NCBI GenBank assembly: GCA_947565425.1 | Contig: CANOFW010000012.1 | Location: forward strand, 1 to 64,000 | Direction of reading: 5' to 3' | Length of the DNA: 64,000 nucleotides | Source of the DNA: an uncultured Lachnospiraceae bacterium | Lineage (GTDB): Bacteria; Bacillota; Clostridia; Lachnospirales; Lachnospiraceae | Shown here: positions 1 through 9,136 of the stretch, piece after piece | How the letters are laid out: every line of letters begins with the position of its first letter | How positions within the stretch are numbered: the stretch's first letter is position 1 | Program-made: the position numbers and the translations under genes | The notes under the pieces: model-generated | The model's input: the letters and a program-made list of their open reading frames with translations, nothing else | What the model was told of the DNA's origin: nothing | Databases searched by the model: none

Positions 1-152
1 AATGCCTTCCGACGAACTGGCAGGAGACGCAAAGCGTCGCGTGCCACTACCACAGGAGGAAGGCAAATGCGAAGCATTTCTTTAATGCCTTCCGACGAAC
101 TGGCAGGAGACGCAAAGCGTCGCGTGCCACTACCACAGAAGGAAGGCAAATG
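1..152. repeat. Two direct copies of a 69-bp palindromic repeat
   Basis: Positions 1-69 and 84-152 are near-identical (two adjacent bases region differ, gg versus aa near the 3' end). Each copy begins TGCCTTCC and ends GGAAGGCA, so it closes on itself, and holds an inner GACGC-AAA-GCGTC hairpin flanked by GGCA/TGCC. The 14-nt spacer (70-83) makes a further AATGC-GAA-GCATT hairpin with the flanking bases. This is a REP/MITE-like intergenic repeat; the array may continue beyond the left edge. The second copy abuts the leader of the K+ transport regulator gene. Confidence 0.85.
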
Positions 153-179
153 TTTTCTGATGAAATTAGGAGAACAATT

Positions 180-827
180 ATGAAATCAATTTTAGTTATT
201 GGAATTGGAAGATTTGGTAAGCATTTATGTATGGATTTAGTGAAGAATGGAAATGATGTTATGGCTGTGGATGAGCGGGAGGAAAATCTGGAAGACATAC
301 TCTCGATTGTCACGAGCGCCAAGATTGCCGACTGTACGAGGGAGGAAGTGCTCCGTAGTTTCGGCGTGAGAAATTTTGACATTTGTTTTGTGTGTATTGG
401 CACGAATTTCCAGAGCAGTCTGGAAATTACCAGCCAGTTAAAGGAATTGGGCGCGCCCTATGTTATCAGCAAGGCGACCAGAGATATACAGGCGAAGTTT
501 TTGCTCAGGAACGGCGCAGACGAGGTGGTTTACCCCGACCGGGATATTGCCAAGCGAATTTCTGTGAAAGTCAGCGCCAATCATGTGTACGATTATATGG
601 AGGTAGGGGACTATTCCATCTATGAAATCCAACCCTTAGAGGAATGGGTGGGTAAGTCAATCAAGGAGACAGACTTTAGAGCGAAGTATAACGCTAATAT
701 TCTTGGAATCAAGCAGGAAGGGAAAAGTATGCTTCTGCCGAGTGCAGATTATGTGTTTAAATCAGACGAACATCTGATGGTAATCGGTGAGAAAGTCGAT
801 ATCAACAAGTTTGTGAAGCGATTATAA
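180..827 (+). CDS. Trk/Ktr-type K+ uptake regulatory protein (TrkA family)
   Basis: Cytosolic 215-residue NAD-binding gating subunit of a Trk/Ktr potassium channel. The Rossmann motif GIGRFG is at residues 8-13 and the RCK_N fold fills roughly 1-125, with acidic residues (DEREEN) after the second strand; the RCK_C (TrkA_C) domain follows from about 135 to the end. One RCK_N plus one RCK_C and the short length match KtrA/KtrC rather than the double-length proteobacterial TrkA. I chose the ATG at 180 because AGGAG lies 8 bases upstream; an in-frame ATG at 150 falls inside the palindromic repeat and lacks a ribosome site. The membrane subunit (KtrB/TrkH type) is presumably upstream, outside the window. 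Exact symbol not assigned because KtrA and KtrC cannot be told apart here. Confidence 0.9.
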   Translation: MKSILVIGIGRFGKHLCMDLVKNGNDVMAVDEREENLEDILSIVTSAKIADCTREEVLRSFGVRNFDICFVCIGTNFQSSLEITSQLKELGAPYVISKATRDIQAKFLLRNGADEVVYPDRDIAKRISVKVSANHVYDYMEVGDYSIYEIQPLEEWVGKSIKETDFRAKYNANILGIKQEGKSMLLPSADYVFKSDEHLMVIGEKVDINKFVKRL

Positions 828-911
828 AAAACAATAGCACCAGGCTTTTCAGGTGTTTGTAAAGCAATACGAAAAATTCAGGCAATTGCCTAAGAGAAAA
901 GAGGAAATTAT

Positions 912-1517
912 ATGCCACAGTCAGATCCCAGGCCGGGAGAGAAGTATTTGCATTTTAAGGATAAATTATATCAGGTGATTGCCATCGCACAGCATTCAGA
1001 GACAGGTGAAAAGATGGTGGTTTATCAGGCGTTATATGGGACGTTTCAGACGTATGTGCGACCATTTTCCATGTTTATCAGTCCGGTGGACAGGCAGAAG
1101 TACCCGCAGGTCAAGCAGAAGTATCGTTTCCAGTGGGTGGAATTCAAGAAAGAGGAGTCGGAATCGCCGCGGGAGCAGACGGTGCAAACGCCGAAAAGCG
1201 AATCCGTGAAACCGGCGGCAGCTATGCCGGAAGCATCTGAGAGAAAACTTATGAAACAGGAGGAAGTTACAACAAAGCCGTCCGGGAAGGGTCTGAGCAC
1301 GGAGCAGAAGATGATGGCGTTTTTTGACGCGGATACGAGTGAGGAGAGGTATAATATTCTACTCGATATGCACGGGGAAGTTACAGACCGTATGATTAAC
1401 AATATGGCAGTGGTACTGGACGTCGTTATCGAAGAGGGACCGTTGGACATACGGTATGAAGAGCTTAAAGCCTGCCTGCGGACGCGTCAGAGGTATGAGC
1501 GCAGCAGGCTGAGGTAG
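912..1517 (+). CDS. DUF1653 domain protein
   Basis: A 201-residue soluble protein. Residues about 5-70 match the DUF1653 pattern as I know it: YLHFKDKLYQVIAIAQHSET, then VVYQALYG, VRP-MF and a final tryptophan-valine. This small beta domain occurs alone or fused in many bacteria; its biochemical role is not known. A low-complexity Glu/Lys/Ser/Pro linker (about 75-130) leads to a second helical module (about 130-200) with a TDRMINNMAVVLDVVIEEG core that I do not recognise. Start chosen at the ATG with GAGG about 8 bases upstream. It sits 84 bp after the K+ regulator and may be co-transcribed with it; the gene that follows is convergent. Confidence 0.75.
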   Translation: MPQSDPRPGEKYLHFKDKLYQVIAIAQHSETGEKMVVYQALYGTFQTYVRPFSMFISPVDRQKYPQVKQKYRFQWVEFKKEESESPREQTVQTPKSESVKPAAAMPEASERKLMKQEEVTTKPSGKGLSTEQKMMAFFDADTSEERYNILLDMHGEVTDRMINNMAVVLDVVIEEGPLDIRYEELKACLRTRQRYERSRLR

Positions 1518-1579
1518 CATGTTCGATATTTACAGCAAAGGTTTTAGGGTTCATAAGGAAAAAAGCCTTGGAAAAGATT

Positions 1580-3954
1580 TTATTCCTTCACCTGCAAAAG
1601 TTCTAGGACCCTGCCCTTTGTTACATGTACTGCCGCTGAAAATGCTCCACAAAAACATCCTGAGAAATACAACGTATAACAAACAAGAAGTGTGTCGCTG
1701 ATTCTTACAAATACCTTCGGACTGTAACAGATCAGCACACACATTACAAAAATTATCCCTGTTATACACAAGAGATTTTGTTCCAAAGACAGCATGAAGC
1801 GAACGCGTTTCTTTGGAACACCGAGCATACGCAGGAACGCCGCTTCTTTGGCTGACTGTAAAATAATTAGAAAATATCCTGCCATACCAATAAACAATGC
1901 CGCTGTTACAGCAATGGGGAACAGTGATTCCAGTAAAGTGCGAATGCGAATCACGCCATTTAATGCTTCTGAATCAATGTAAAATGAAGCTATTGGCGCA
2001 TACATTGAGTTGGTGTTTTTTAGATTTGTCAGCAGACGCTCTAACTCGCTAAGTTTCCCGTTATCTGCCAATGTAAACGCACAGTACCCAAATGGAAATG
2101 GCTGCCCATATATATCTTCCGCAGGGCCATTAATTCCTGTATAAATACCGGAGTTGATATATGCGTCAGTAGACTTGATGGTTCCTATTATCTTGTACAT
2201 TACCGTTTTTTCTTCAATAATTTCCTGAAGTTCCTCCTCGTTTTCATATACTGCGGAAAAAACAGAATATAGTGCGTCTGAAAGTAGTGCGCTCTCATCT
2301 CCCGGATTAATTCCAAGTGTCTCTGCCAGCCCTTCCCCAACCATACAAACCGCCTCAGTTCCGTCTAAGATAGAAATGTCAAATCCATTCGTATAAGTCG
2401 CCGTATAATCTTCAGTCAGATAACAATCAAGATCATTTGTGAAAACCATAGGCGTGTTGAGTTCCTGATTATTTATGCGTACACGAAAGACATTATAACA
2501 GTAAAAATCTTTCACCAGCTCAGATTGCAACAACTCCTCTACAGCAGGAGAGGCAAACTCCAATACACTGCTGTTTACGTCAACTTCATAGAATGCGTCA
2601 AGATATGCAAGCTTTGCCAATGCAAACATTCCTATGCCAGTTGCCAATACAACTGTTAAGAATAATGATATCGCTGACTTTCCAATACTGCGTCGCATAT
2701 GACGCATAGTAAATACGATCACATGGCGCATTGCACCATACTTCCTGCCATGCGGCAGTTCCCAGACAGCAGGAATTTTAGATATATCAAGTCTCCCAGG
2801 AGCTACCATATGCCCTGATACATCCGGCGCAGCCTTTGTATCCAAGCCAACTCGCAATATTCCTCCCTGCAACAATTCCAACGGAGATATTTTCTTCATC
2901 CTCCGCAGGAAAAACAGAATTGTAAGTGAGGCAAATGCCAGTTCAAGGAGCAGGCACAAGATGATAATGTCAATGGAAATCGTAACATCAGGGATGTAGC
3001 CGACAGGCGCGCTTTCTATCACACCTGCAATCGCTTTTACTGCTTTCTTTGACGTATAGAAACTCCCTATTGCAGCGCCAATGCACACAGATATTACTAA
3101 AAGTATAAGAAACGGCAGAACCAGTGAGCTTCCCGCCGTTTTGCCGGGAACGCCCATGGCACGCATTATGGCGTATGCTTCCTTATTCCTGCCAATGTAC
3201 AAGTAGGATGCTAACAGTAATGCGAGCGCAGCGCCTATAACATACATCACTGTTGTTAAAAGAGACGTTAATGCGCCCGTTTCAAAATTGTCTTTCATGC
3301 TAAGCCAGCCCCCATCTGAAAAACGCATACTTAACCCCATTTTTGCTACAAGCGGTTCTGCGGCTTCCTTGAACGATTCTATGTCATGGGCATTTTCAAT
3401 CATAACACTAAACTCATCCATTGAAGTTTCGTAATTATCGGGAACTTCTATGGGCAGAAGAGAATGCGGCACAAAAATTGTACTTGGTGTATAGGTCCAG
3501 TCGGATTCCAGCAGACGCGTATGGGCATCATCAACTATTGTATATGTACCAACAAACTCAAGATTTGCAGTAGAGACAAAATTTGAGATGCTCTCTTCAT
3601 CCCTGCTTTGTGCACCCCTGATAGGGTTTTGTGAAAACAACCTGTCTCCCAATTTCATACTCACCTTATCTCCTATAGACAGGCCGTAGGTTTCAAGAAA
3701 AAGATCACTTACCACACAGCTCTCTGTATCTTCCTTTGTCAAAATCCTCCCTTCCGATATTACCATACTATGTTCATTAAAGCGTGGTATCGCCCGCATG
3801 TCTGACGTATATACAATGTCATAAGTATAAAGGTTCTGTTTGATTGCACCTATCCATTTTTTATAAAAGGTAAATGGTTCTGTATCAATGTAATTCTCTC
3901 CTAGCCCATCTACAATACGGAAACTCTTTTCATCAAAAAAACTGGCTTTATTCC
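1580..3954 (-). pseudogene. Distal fragment of a split FtsX/MacB-type ABC transporter permease
   Basis: Carries the second part of an ABC-type permease with MacB-like extracytoplasmic domains. In-frame coding continues upstream of the first ATG (3799) up to about 3954 (reading KASFFDEKSFRIVDG then GENYIDTEPFTFY), then runs into an inserted palindromic element and stops. Visible parts: remainder of the first extracytoplasmic domain, three transmembrane segments with an FtsX core, a second extracytoplasmic domain and three C-terminal helices, ending VTKGRVLELLQVKE. Paired with the fragment at 4102-4755 it would make one protein of about 1000 residues. No ATPase partner gene lies beside it. If translated from 3799 it would be a 739-residue product lacking the first transmembrane helix, so function is doubtful. 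It ends 62 bp from the convergent DUF1653 gene. Confidence 0.8.
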
Positions 3955-4085
3955 CGCGAGCAATGAGCCAAGCAGCCGCGCTTGCGCGGATATTTGGCGA
4001 ATGCCGCGAGGGTCAAATACCCCGCCCCTTGGGGCGGAAAGAACAAGCTAGGTCATGCCCCGTAGCTTGCTGCGGGGTATTTGAC
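3955..4085. mobile_element. Structured palindromic element inserted in the FtsX gene (MITE/REP-like)
   Basis: A block unlike the surrounding gene interrupts the permease frame. It holds a CCGCGC-TT-GCGCGG hairpin at 3976-3989, then a module bounded by a 14-bp inverted repeat (GTCAAATACCCCGC at 4012-4025 and its complement at 4072-4085) enclosing a GCCCC-TT-GGGGC hairpin (4024-4035) and a CAAGCTA/TAGCTTG hairpin (4044-4050 with 4063-4069). No open frame is inside. No clean target duplication was identified and the outer borders are approximate. A 13-base piece of the same motif (accccgcagcaag) recurs at about 61678, suggesting a dispersed family. Mobility is inference. Confidence 0.7.
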
Positions 4086-4101
4086 TGAGTAAATTATCCG
4101 T

Positions 4102-4755
4102 TTATAAATTGTTTCCATCCGTCTCGTTATATCCTCCTATAACAAGGCATCTGCTTCCCTTCTTTAAGCCGTCAAAAAACTTCCGGGGATATGGATTAAC
4201 GTCATTGGCTACTGTTTCTATAGCGTTATGGCTTATTCTGACCGGTTCACCGGGAGCAGGATTTACTTCGCCGGCAAATACTTTCACCTCATCAAATGCC
4301 AGTTCTATCTTATCTTCATCGCCTTCAACGTCTTTATATCCTACGTAAGTTCCCTCCAGGACAAAACGCCCAACATTGTTGTCAGAATAATCTTTATTTG
4401 GCAGACACTTATAATCTTCTACTGTTCCGGCTGTCATATACCTTGTGTCTGCCAGCGTTACGCCAGGCAGCGACGTGAATTCCCCAATCTGAGAGTTCCT
4501 CGGCCATGGTTTATTCTTCGGTTTATAACCAATTCCGTAACCGCCCCCTACTGATAAATCCATAAATGGCACTGAGTTATCTAATGCCGCTACACCGTGG
4601 TAAAAACTTTCAGCATTCGTTGTTTCCCTGCTAGTGATGGCATAGTCTGTTACACGTGAAAAAAATGTAAAAGAGGCTGATGCTATCAATAAAAACGTTA
4701 GCAGTGTTTTTACAGGGGAACATAGCAAGGTTTTTAATGCTAGGGATTTTCTTAT
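4102..4755 (-). pseudogene. Proximal fragment of the split FtsX/MacB-type permease
   Basis: Encodes the N-terminal membrane anchor (RKSLALKTLL, then SPVKTLLTFLLIASASFTFF) and the first part of the extracytoplasmic domain, ending ...GGYNETDGNNL with a TAA just before the inserted element. The coding frame can be followed upstream of a TTG at 4728 to an ATA at 4753-4755, which sits 9 bases after a strong AAAGGAG (complement of 4765-4771). The spacing suggests that the original ATG has mutated to ATA, a second lesion besides the insertion. The downstream half is the fragment ending at 1580. The gene therefore looks inactivated; a truncated product from TTG 4728 is possible but would be only about 208 residues. 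Confidence 0.75.
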
Positions 4756-5013
4756 GGGTTATCACTCCTTTCTTACAGATAACCGCTTCAAAAACTAATG
4801 TTTTGAAGAATGTCTTTATGCTTTTTTCTGTAAAACATGTCTTTTCCCATGTTGCCATCCATGGACATTAGCATAATCAATTATACCAGAAAATTGCTTA
4901 AACCTCATTGTCTAAGTAAGTATTTCTTGCAGAAGTTTTTTACAGCCCTATCTATATTTTTGGTAGTATAAATTTACAAAATGACATAGCTCGAATAAAT
5001 AGTATCTCAAAAG

Positions 5014-5039
5014 AAAAGGAGGTTGCCCCTCCTTTTTTT
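5014..5039 (+). terminator. Intrinsic terminator-like hairpin upstream of pyrC
   Basis: AAAAGGAGG pairs with CCTCCTTTT across a short TTGCC loop, followed by a run of seven T. The upstream plus-strand sequence has no gene to terminate; on the minus strand the A-run could equally serve. It overlaps the -35 of the proposed pyrC promoter. Confidence 0.6.
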
Positions 5040-5051
5040 CTGTGATAAAAT
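5023..5051 (+). promoter_or_regulatory. Candidate sigma-A promoter for the pyr operon
   Basis: TTGCCC (5023-5028), 17-nt spacer, TAAAAT (5046-5051). The predicted start near 5058 leaves a leader of about 80 nt with one small hairpin (5079-5094). No PyrR-type attenuator sequence was recognised in the leader. Confidence 0.5.
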
Positions 5052-5139
5052 GGAAGTATATAGAAAAGTGTGTTTTTTGCCCTGATTCCAGGGCACGATA
5101 ATGAAGGAATACCATAATGATTGAGAAAGGATTTTTATC

Positions 5140-6417
5140 ATGTTACTACTTATTCAGAACGGAACGGTAATCAATCCAGCAGATAAGACACAGACAGCGG
5201 CGGATGTGCTTGTGGAGGATGGAATTATCAAGAAGATTGCGCCCAAACAGAAGGTGAAAGCGGATCGGGTAATAGACGCTTCCGATTGTTATGTAATGCC
5301 AGGATTTATTGACATGCATGTGCATCTGCGCGATCCGGGGCAGGAGCATAAGGAGACAGTAGAGACTGGCGCGAAGGCTGCGGCGCGCGGCGGTTTTACC
5401 ACAATTGTAGCCATGCCGAATACGAAGCCGGTTGTGGATAACGCCGATGTAGTAAATTATGTCCACAATAAGGCGAAGGATATACGTCTTGTCAACATTT
5501 TACAGACAGGAGCTGTCACGAAAGGACAGAGAGGGGAAGAACTGTCTGACATTGAAGCGATGGTGGAGGCGGGAATCCCAGCGCTTAGCGAGGATGGTAA
5601 GACGGTAATGAACGCCCAGTTATACCGGGAGGCGATGACGCTTGCAGTCAAATATGATATCCCTATGCTTGCGCACTGTGAGGATGCCAATATGGTGAGA
5701 AATGGTGTGGTGAATGCAGATGAAACGATGCGTAAGATGAAATTTGCAGGGATCGCCAATGTCGTGGAAGACGTGATTGTGGCGCGCGATATTATGCTTG
5801 CCAAAGATACGGGTGCGGCGTTACATTTGTGCCACTGTTCTACTAAGGATAGCGTGTGGATGGTAGAGATGGCGAAGAAAAAGGGAATCCGTGTGACGGC
5901 GGAGGTTTGCCCGCATCATTTCACCCTCACCAGCAGCGATATACCAGGGGATGACGCCAATTATAAAATGAATCCGCCGCTGAGAGCTAAGGAAGATATG
6001 GAAGCTTTGCGCGAGGGATTAAAGGCAGATATTATTGACGTAATTGCCACAGACCATGCGCCGCACACGCCGATTGAGAAAGGCGTGGGTATCAAGAAGG
6101 CTCCCTTTGGCATCGTAGGTTTGGAGACGGCGGCAGCGCTGACAATGACGGAACTGGTAGAGAAAGGTTATCTTACAATTGTTCAGATGGCGGAGAAGAT
6201 GAGTTATAATCCGGCAAAAATCTTAGGATTGGATAAAGGCGTTGTGGAGGAAGGCAAGAGCGCAGACCTTGTAGTGTTTAACCCTAAGAAGCAGTATGTG
6301 ATTGAGCCGGACAAATTCAGCTCCAAGGGACGGAATACGCCTTTTGCCGGGAAGAAGGTAAAGGGAATGGTGATGGCAACGATTGTAGACGGCAGAGTGA
6401 TATATGAGAGGACATAG
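5140..6417 (+). CDS. pyrC: Dihydroorotase
   Basis: Catalyses reversible cyclisation of N-carbamoyl-aspartate to dihydroorotate, third step of UMP synthesis, in the cytosol. The 425-residue protein has the amidohydrolase barrel signature DMHVHLRDPG with metal-binding His60 and His62, the AHCED motif near 178, a CHCST motif, and the ATDHAPH motif near 305 with the catalytic Asp. Length and motifs fit the type I (PyrC/allantoinase-like) group of Firmicutes. Start ATG has GAAAGGA about 9 bases upstream. It is the first gene of pyrC-pyrF-pyrK-pyrD; pyrF begins 2 bases after its stop, so translation is probably coupled. Confidence 0.96.
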   Translation: MLLLIQNGTVINPADKTQTAADVLVEDGIIKKIAPKQKVKADRVIDASDCYVMPGFIDMHVHLRDPGQEHKETVETGAKAAARGGFTTIVAMPNTKPVVDNADVVNYVHNKAKDIRLVNILQTGAVTKGQRGEELSDIEAMVEAGIPALSEDGKTVMNAQLYREAMTLAVKYDIPMLAHCEDANMVRNGVVNADETMRKMKFAGIANVVEDVIVARDIMLAKDTGAALHLCHCSTKDSVWMVEMAKKKGIRVTAEVCPHHFTLTSSDIPGDDANYKMNPPLRAKEDMEALREGLKADIIDVIATDHAPHTPIEKGVGIKKAPFGIVGLETAAALTMTELVEKGYLTIVQMAEKMSYNPAKILGLDKGVVEEGKSADLVVFNPKKQYVIEPDKFSSKGRNTPFAGKKVKGMVMATIVDGRVIYERT

Positions 6418-6419
6418 AC

Positions 6420-7349
6420 ATGATTGACAGACTGATAGAGAAGATAGAGAAGACGCATGCGCCGATTGTAGTAGGCTTAGATCCGATGATGAATTATATT
6501 CCGGAACATATTCAACAAAAAGCATTTGCGGAATACGGTGAGACGTTAGAGGGGGCTGCGGAAGCAATCTGGCAGTTTAACAAAGAGATTGTTGACAATA
6601 CCTTTGATTTGATTCCGGCGGTGAAGCCGCAGATTGCAATGTATGAACAGTTTGGGATTCCTGGCATGCAGGCGTACAAAAAGACGGTGGATTACTGTCA
6701 TGAGAAAGGGCTGGTTGTCATCGGAGATATCAAGCGCGGAGACATTGGTTCCACTTCCGCAGCTTATGCAGCGGGTCATATAGGGCGGGTAAACGTAGGC
6801 AGCAAGACATATACGCCCATTGGCGAGGATTTTGTGACAGTCAATCCTTATCTGGGGACCGATGGTGTGAAGCCTTTTGTGGACGTATGTAAGGAAGAGA
6901 AGAAGGGCTTATTTATTTTGGTAAAAACTTCCAATTCTTCCAGCGGGGAGTTCCAGGATAGACTGATTGATGGCAAGCCTTTATATGAGCTGGTAGGCGA
7001 GAAAGTGGCAGAATGGGGCGCAGACTGCATGGGCAGCCGTTATAGCTATATTGGAGCTGTAGTGGGTGCAACTTACCCGGAAATGGGCAAAGTTTTGCGT
7101 AAGATTATGCCCAAGAGCTTTATTTTAGTGCCTGGTTACGGTGCGCAGGGCGGCAAAGGTGCAGATTTGGTGCATTTCTTTAATGAAGATGGCTTGGGAG
7201 CAATTGTAAACTCCTCGCGTGGCATTATTGCCGCCTATAAACAGGAAGCGTATGCAAAGTTTGGTGAAGCGCATTTTGCGGAAGCTTCCCGGGCAGCAGT
7301 AGAGGCAATGGTAGAGGACATTGACAGTGCTTTGCAGAATCGTAAATAG
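6420..7349 (+). CDS. pyrF: Orotidine 5'-phosphate decarboxylase
   Basis: Last step of UMP synthesis: decarboxylates OMP to UMP. The 309 residues and the order of motifs fit the longer class-2 OMP decarboxylases: VGLDPMM at the N-terminus, a long LIPAVKPQIAMYE segment, then GDIKRGDIGSTSAAYA at about residues 100-116, which holds the Asp-x-Lys-x-x-Asp catalytic constellation, and a C-terminal phosphate-gripping region (VPGYGAQGG, NSSRGI). It starts 2 bases after the pyrC stop codon; the ribosome site (GAGAGGAC) lies within the end of pyrC. It is followed by an 80-bp gap before pyrK. Confidence 0.95.
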   Translation: MIDRLIEKIEKTHAPIVVGLDPMMNYIPEHIQQKAFAEYGETLEGAAEAIWQFNKEIVDNTFDLIPAVKPQIAMYEQFGIPGMQAYKKTVDYCHEKGLVVIGDIKRGDIGSTSAAYAAGHIGRVNVGSKTYTPIGEDFVTVNPYLGTDGVKPFVDVCKEEKKGLFILVKTSNSSSGEFQDRLIDGKPLYELVGEKVAEWGADCMGSRYSYIGAVVGATYPEMGKVLRKIMPKSFILVPGYGAQGGKGADLVHFFNEDGLGAIVNSSRGIIAAYKQEAYAKFGEAHFAEASRAAVEAMVEDIDSALQNRK

Positions 7350-7429
7350 GTTATAGAGTATTTCTTTCGAGAACATTTATGTGATATGCGTTGTTTGGAA
7401 AATGGATAAGTAAAATTTAGGAGAAGAGT

Positions 7430-8197
7430 ATGGCGGAAAAGTTTAAGGAGCAGGCAGTGATAATCCGTCAGGAAGAAATTTCCTACGGAATTTACAGTAT
7501 GTGGCTGAAAACGGATAAGATTGCCGGCAATGCGAAGCCGGGACAGTTCATTTCGATCTATTGTCATGAGGGAAGCAGGCTTTTACCGAGGCCGATCAGT
7601 ATTTGTGAGATTGACCGGGCGGATCAGGCGTTACGTATCGTTTACCGTGTGCAGGGTAAGGGGACGGAGGAATTTTCCAAGATGCGCACCGGTGGGAGTG
7701 TAGATATCGTAGGACCTTTGGGCAATGGGTTTCCGCTGAAAGGCAAAAAAGCCTTTCTTATTGGAGGCGGAATCGGTATACCGCCGCTTTTACAGCTTGC
7801 CAAGGAATTAAAGTGTGAAAAACAGCTTATTCTGGGGTATCAGGATTCTCTATTTTTGCAGGAGGAATTTAAACGGTTGTGCAATCCTTATGTGGCGACG
7901 GAGGATGGAAGTTATGGCACGGAAGGGAATGTTATGGATGCTATACGGGAGAACGGCTTAGAGGCGGAAATTATTTATGCCTGCGGGCCCACGCCCATGC
8001 TCCGTGCAGTCAAAGCATATGCGCAAGAGAAGAATATCGAGTGCTGGATTTCCTTAGAAGAGCGTATGGCTTGCGGGATTGGCGCATGTCTGGGCTGTGT
8101 CTGCAATTCTAAGGAAAAAGATGCGCATACGAATGTAAATAATAAGCGAATCTGTAAGGAAGGGCCGGTATTTCGTGCAGAGGAGGTGGAATTCTGA
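7430..8197 (+). CDS. pyrK: Dihydroorotate dehydrogenase electron transfer subunit
   Basis: Iron-sulfur flavoprotein that passes electrons from dihydroorotate oxidation in PyrD to NAD+. A ferredoxin-reductase-type FAD domain (about 1-100, with RPISICEID as the FAD-binding patch) is followed by an NAD-binding domain (IGGGIGIPPLLQLA; CGPTPML) and a C-terminal [2Fe-2S] site: Cys215, Cys220, Cys223 and Cys242 give the usual C-x4-C-x2-C...C spacing (CGIGACLGC, then RICKEG). Length 255 is typical. The TGA stop overlaps the pyrD start (TGATG), so the two subunits are translationally coupled, as expected for a heterotetramer. Start has AGGAGAAG just upstream. Confidence 0.95.
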   Translation: MAEKFKEQAVIIRQEEISYGIYSMWLKTDKIAGNAKPGQFISIYCHEGSRLLPRPISICEIDRADQALRIVYRVQGKGTEEFSKMRTGGSVDIVGPLGNGFPLKGKKAFLIGGGIGIPPLLQLAKELKCEKQLILGYQDSLFLQEEFKRLCNPYVATEDGSYGTEGNVMDAIRENGLEAEIIYACGPTPMLRAVKAYAQEKNIECWISLEERMACGIGACLGCVCNSKEKDAHTNVNNKRICKEGPVFRAEEVEF

Positions 8198-9099
8198 TGA
8201 TTACAGAGGTAAATTTAGCGGGCGTAAAACTCAAGAACCCTGTTATGACAGCGTCGGGGACGTTCGGCTCCGGCAAAGAATTCTCAGAATTTACAGACTT
8301 GAATATGTTGGGCGCCGTTGTCACCAAAGGCGTTGCCAATAAGCCTTGGGTGGGAAATCCTACGCCGCGGGTAGCGGAAACTTATGGCGGGATGCTCAAT
8401 GCGGTTGGGTTACAAAATCCCGGGATTGATTTGTTTGTGGAGCGGGACATCCCATACTTGGCAAAATTTGACACGCGGATTATTGTAAATGTCTGCGGCA
8501 GGACAACGGAAGATTACTGTGAAGTGGTACAGCGTCTTGCCTCTCAACCTGTGGACATGTTGGAAATCAATATTTCCTGTCCCAATGTAGAGGAGGGCGG
8601 TATCGCTTTTGGACAGAGCGCCAAGGCGGTGGAGGCAATCACCAAGGAAATCAAAAAGTACGCCAAGCAGCCAGTGATTATGAAGCTGAGTCCCAATGTG
8701 ACGGATATTTCCGAGATGGCGAAAGCGGCGGAGGCAGGGGGAGCCGATGCGCTGTCCTTAATCAATACAATTACCGGCATGAAGATTGACATCCATAAAC
8801 GGAAGTTTGCACTTGCCAATAAGACTGGCGGGTTGTCTGGCCCAGCGATTCATCCAGTGGCCGTGCGCATGGTTTATCAGGCGGCGCAGGCAGTGAAGAT
8901 TCCGATTATCGGTATGGGCGGTATTATGACGGCGGAGGATGCCATTGAGATGATTTTGGCAGGCGCCAGTGCGGTATCTGTCGGCACGGCAAATTTCCGC
9001 AATCCGCAGGTGACGATGGAGATTGTGCAGGGAATCCGTGAATACATGGAAGAATATAATGTGGAAAATATCAATGAATTGGTGGGGGCTGTGGAATAA
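8197..9099 (+). CDS. pyrD: Dihydroorotate dehydrogenase, catalytic subunit (type 1B)
   Basis: FMN-dependent oxidation of dihydroorotate to orotate, fourth step of UMP synthesis; partner of PyrK. The 300-residue barrel shows the usual opening (GVKLKNPVMTASGTFG), NAVGLQNPG, the ISCPNV segment with the catalytic Cys region, MKLSPNV, the TGMKID loop typical of the NAD-linked 1B type, GGLSGPAIHPVAVRMV, and the FMN phosphate sites GMGGI and GASAVSVGTA. The start overlaps the pyrK stop by one base, with GGAGGTGG upstream. In many related genomes pyrE follows directly; here it is about 16 kb away (25529), and the pyr genes end at this point. Confidence 0.95.
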   Translation: MITEVNLAGVKLKNPVMTASGTFGSGKEFSEFTDLNMLGAVVTKGVANKPWVGNPTPRVAETYGGMLNAVGLQNPGIDLFVERDIPYLAKFDTRIIVNVCGRTTEDYCEVVQRLASQPVDMLEINISCPNVEEGGIAFGQSAKAVEAITKEIKKYAKQPVIMKLSPNVTDISEMAKAAEAGGADALSLINTITGMKIDIHKRKFALANKTGGLSGPAIHPVAVRMVYQAAQAVKIPIIGMGGIMTAEDAIEMILAGASAVSVGTANFRNPQVTMEIVQGIREYMEEYNVENINELVGAVE

Positions 9100-9136
9100 G
9101 TTTGGGTAGGATATGCTGATTGACATGACAATAGAG

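Larger units (their letters stand above)
4756..5139. other. Intergenic region between the FtsX remnant and pyrC
   Basis: No gene of its own is convincing here. On the minus strand it holds the ribosome site of the FtsX remnant and a TATAAT hexamer (complement of 4880-4885) that may be the old -10 box, without a good -35. On the plus strand it holds a terminator-like hairpin (5014-5039), a promoter overlapping that hairpin (5023-5051), and a small GCCCTG-attc-CAGGGC hairpin at 5079-5094 within the pyrC leader. The 4630-4870 stretch has a 75-codon minus-strand frame in another phase, which looks accidental. Confidence 0.6.

Noticed and set aside
1519..1701. 60-codon plus-strand frame after the DUF1653 gene
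   Set aside because: Runs antisense into the FtsX remnant and lacks a ribosome site.
4631..4858. 75-codon minus-strand frame before the FtsX remnant
   Set aside because: Out of phase with the permease, no convincing ribosome site, low-complexity translation.
5052..5139. PyrR-dependent attenuator in the pyr leader
   Set aside because: The leader has only a 6-bp hairpin and no recognisable PyrR binding sequence or terminator after it.
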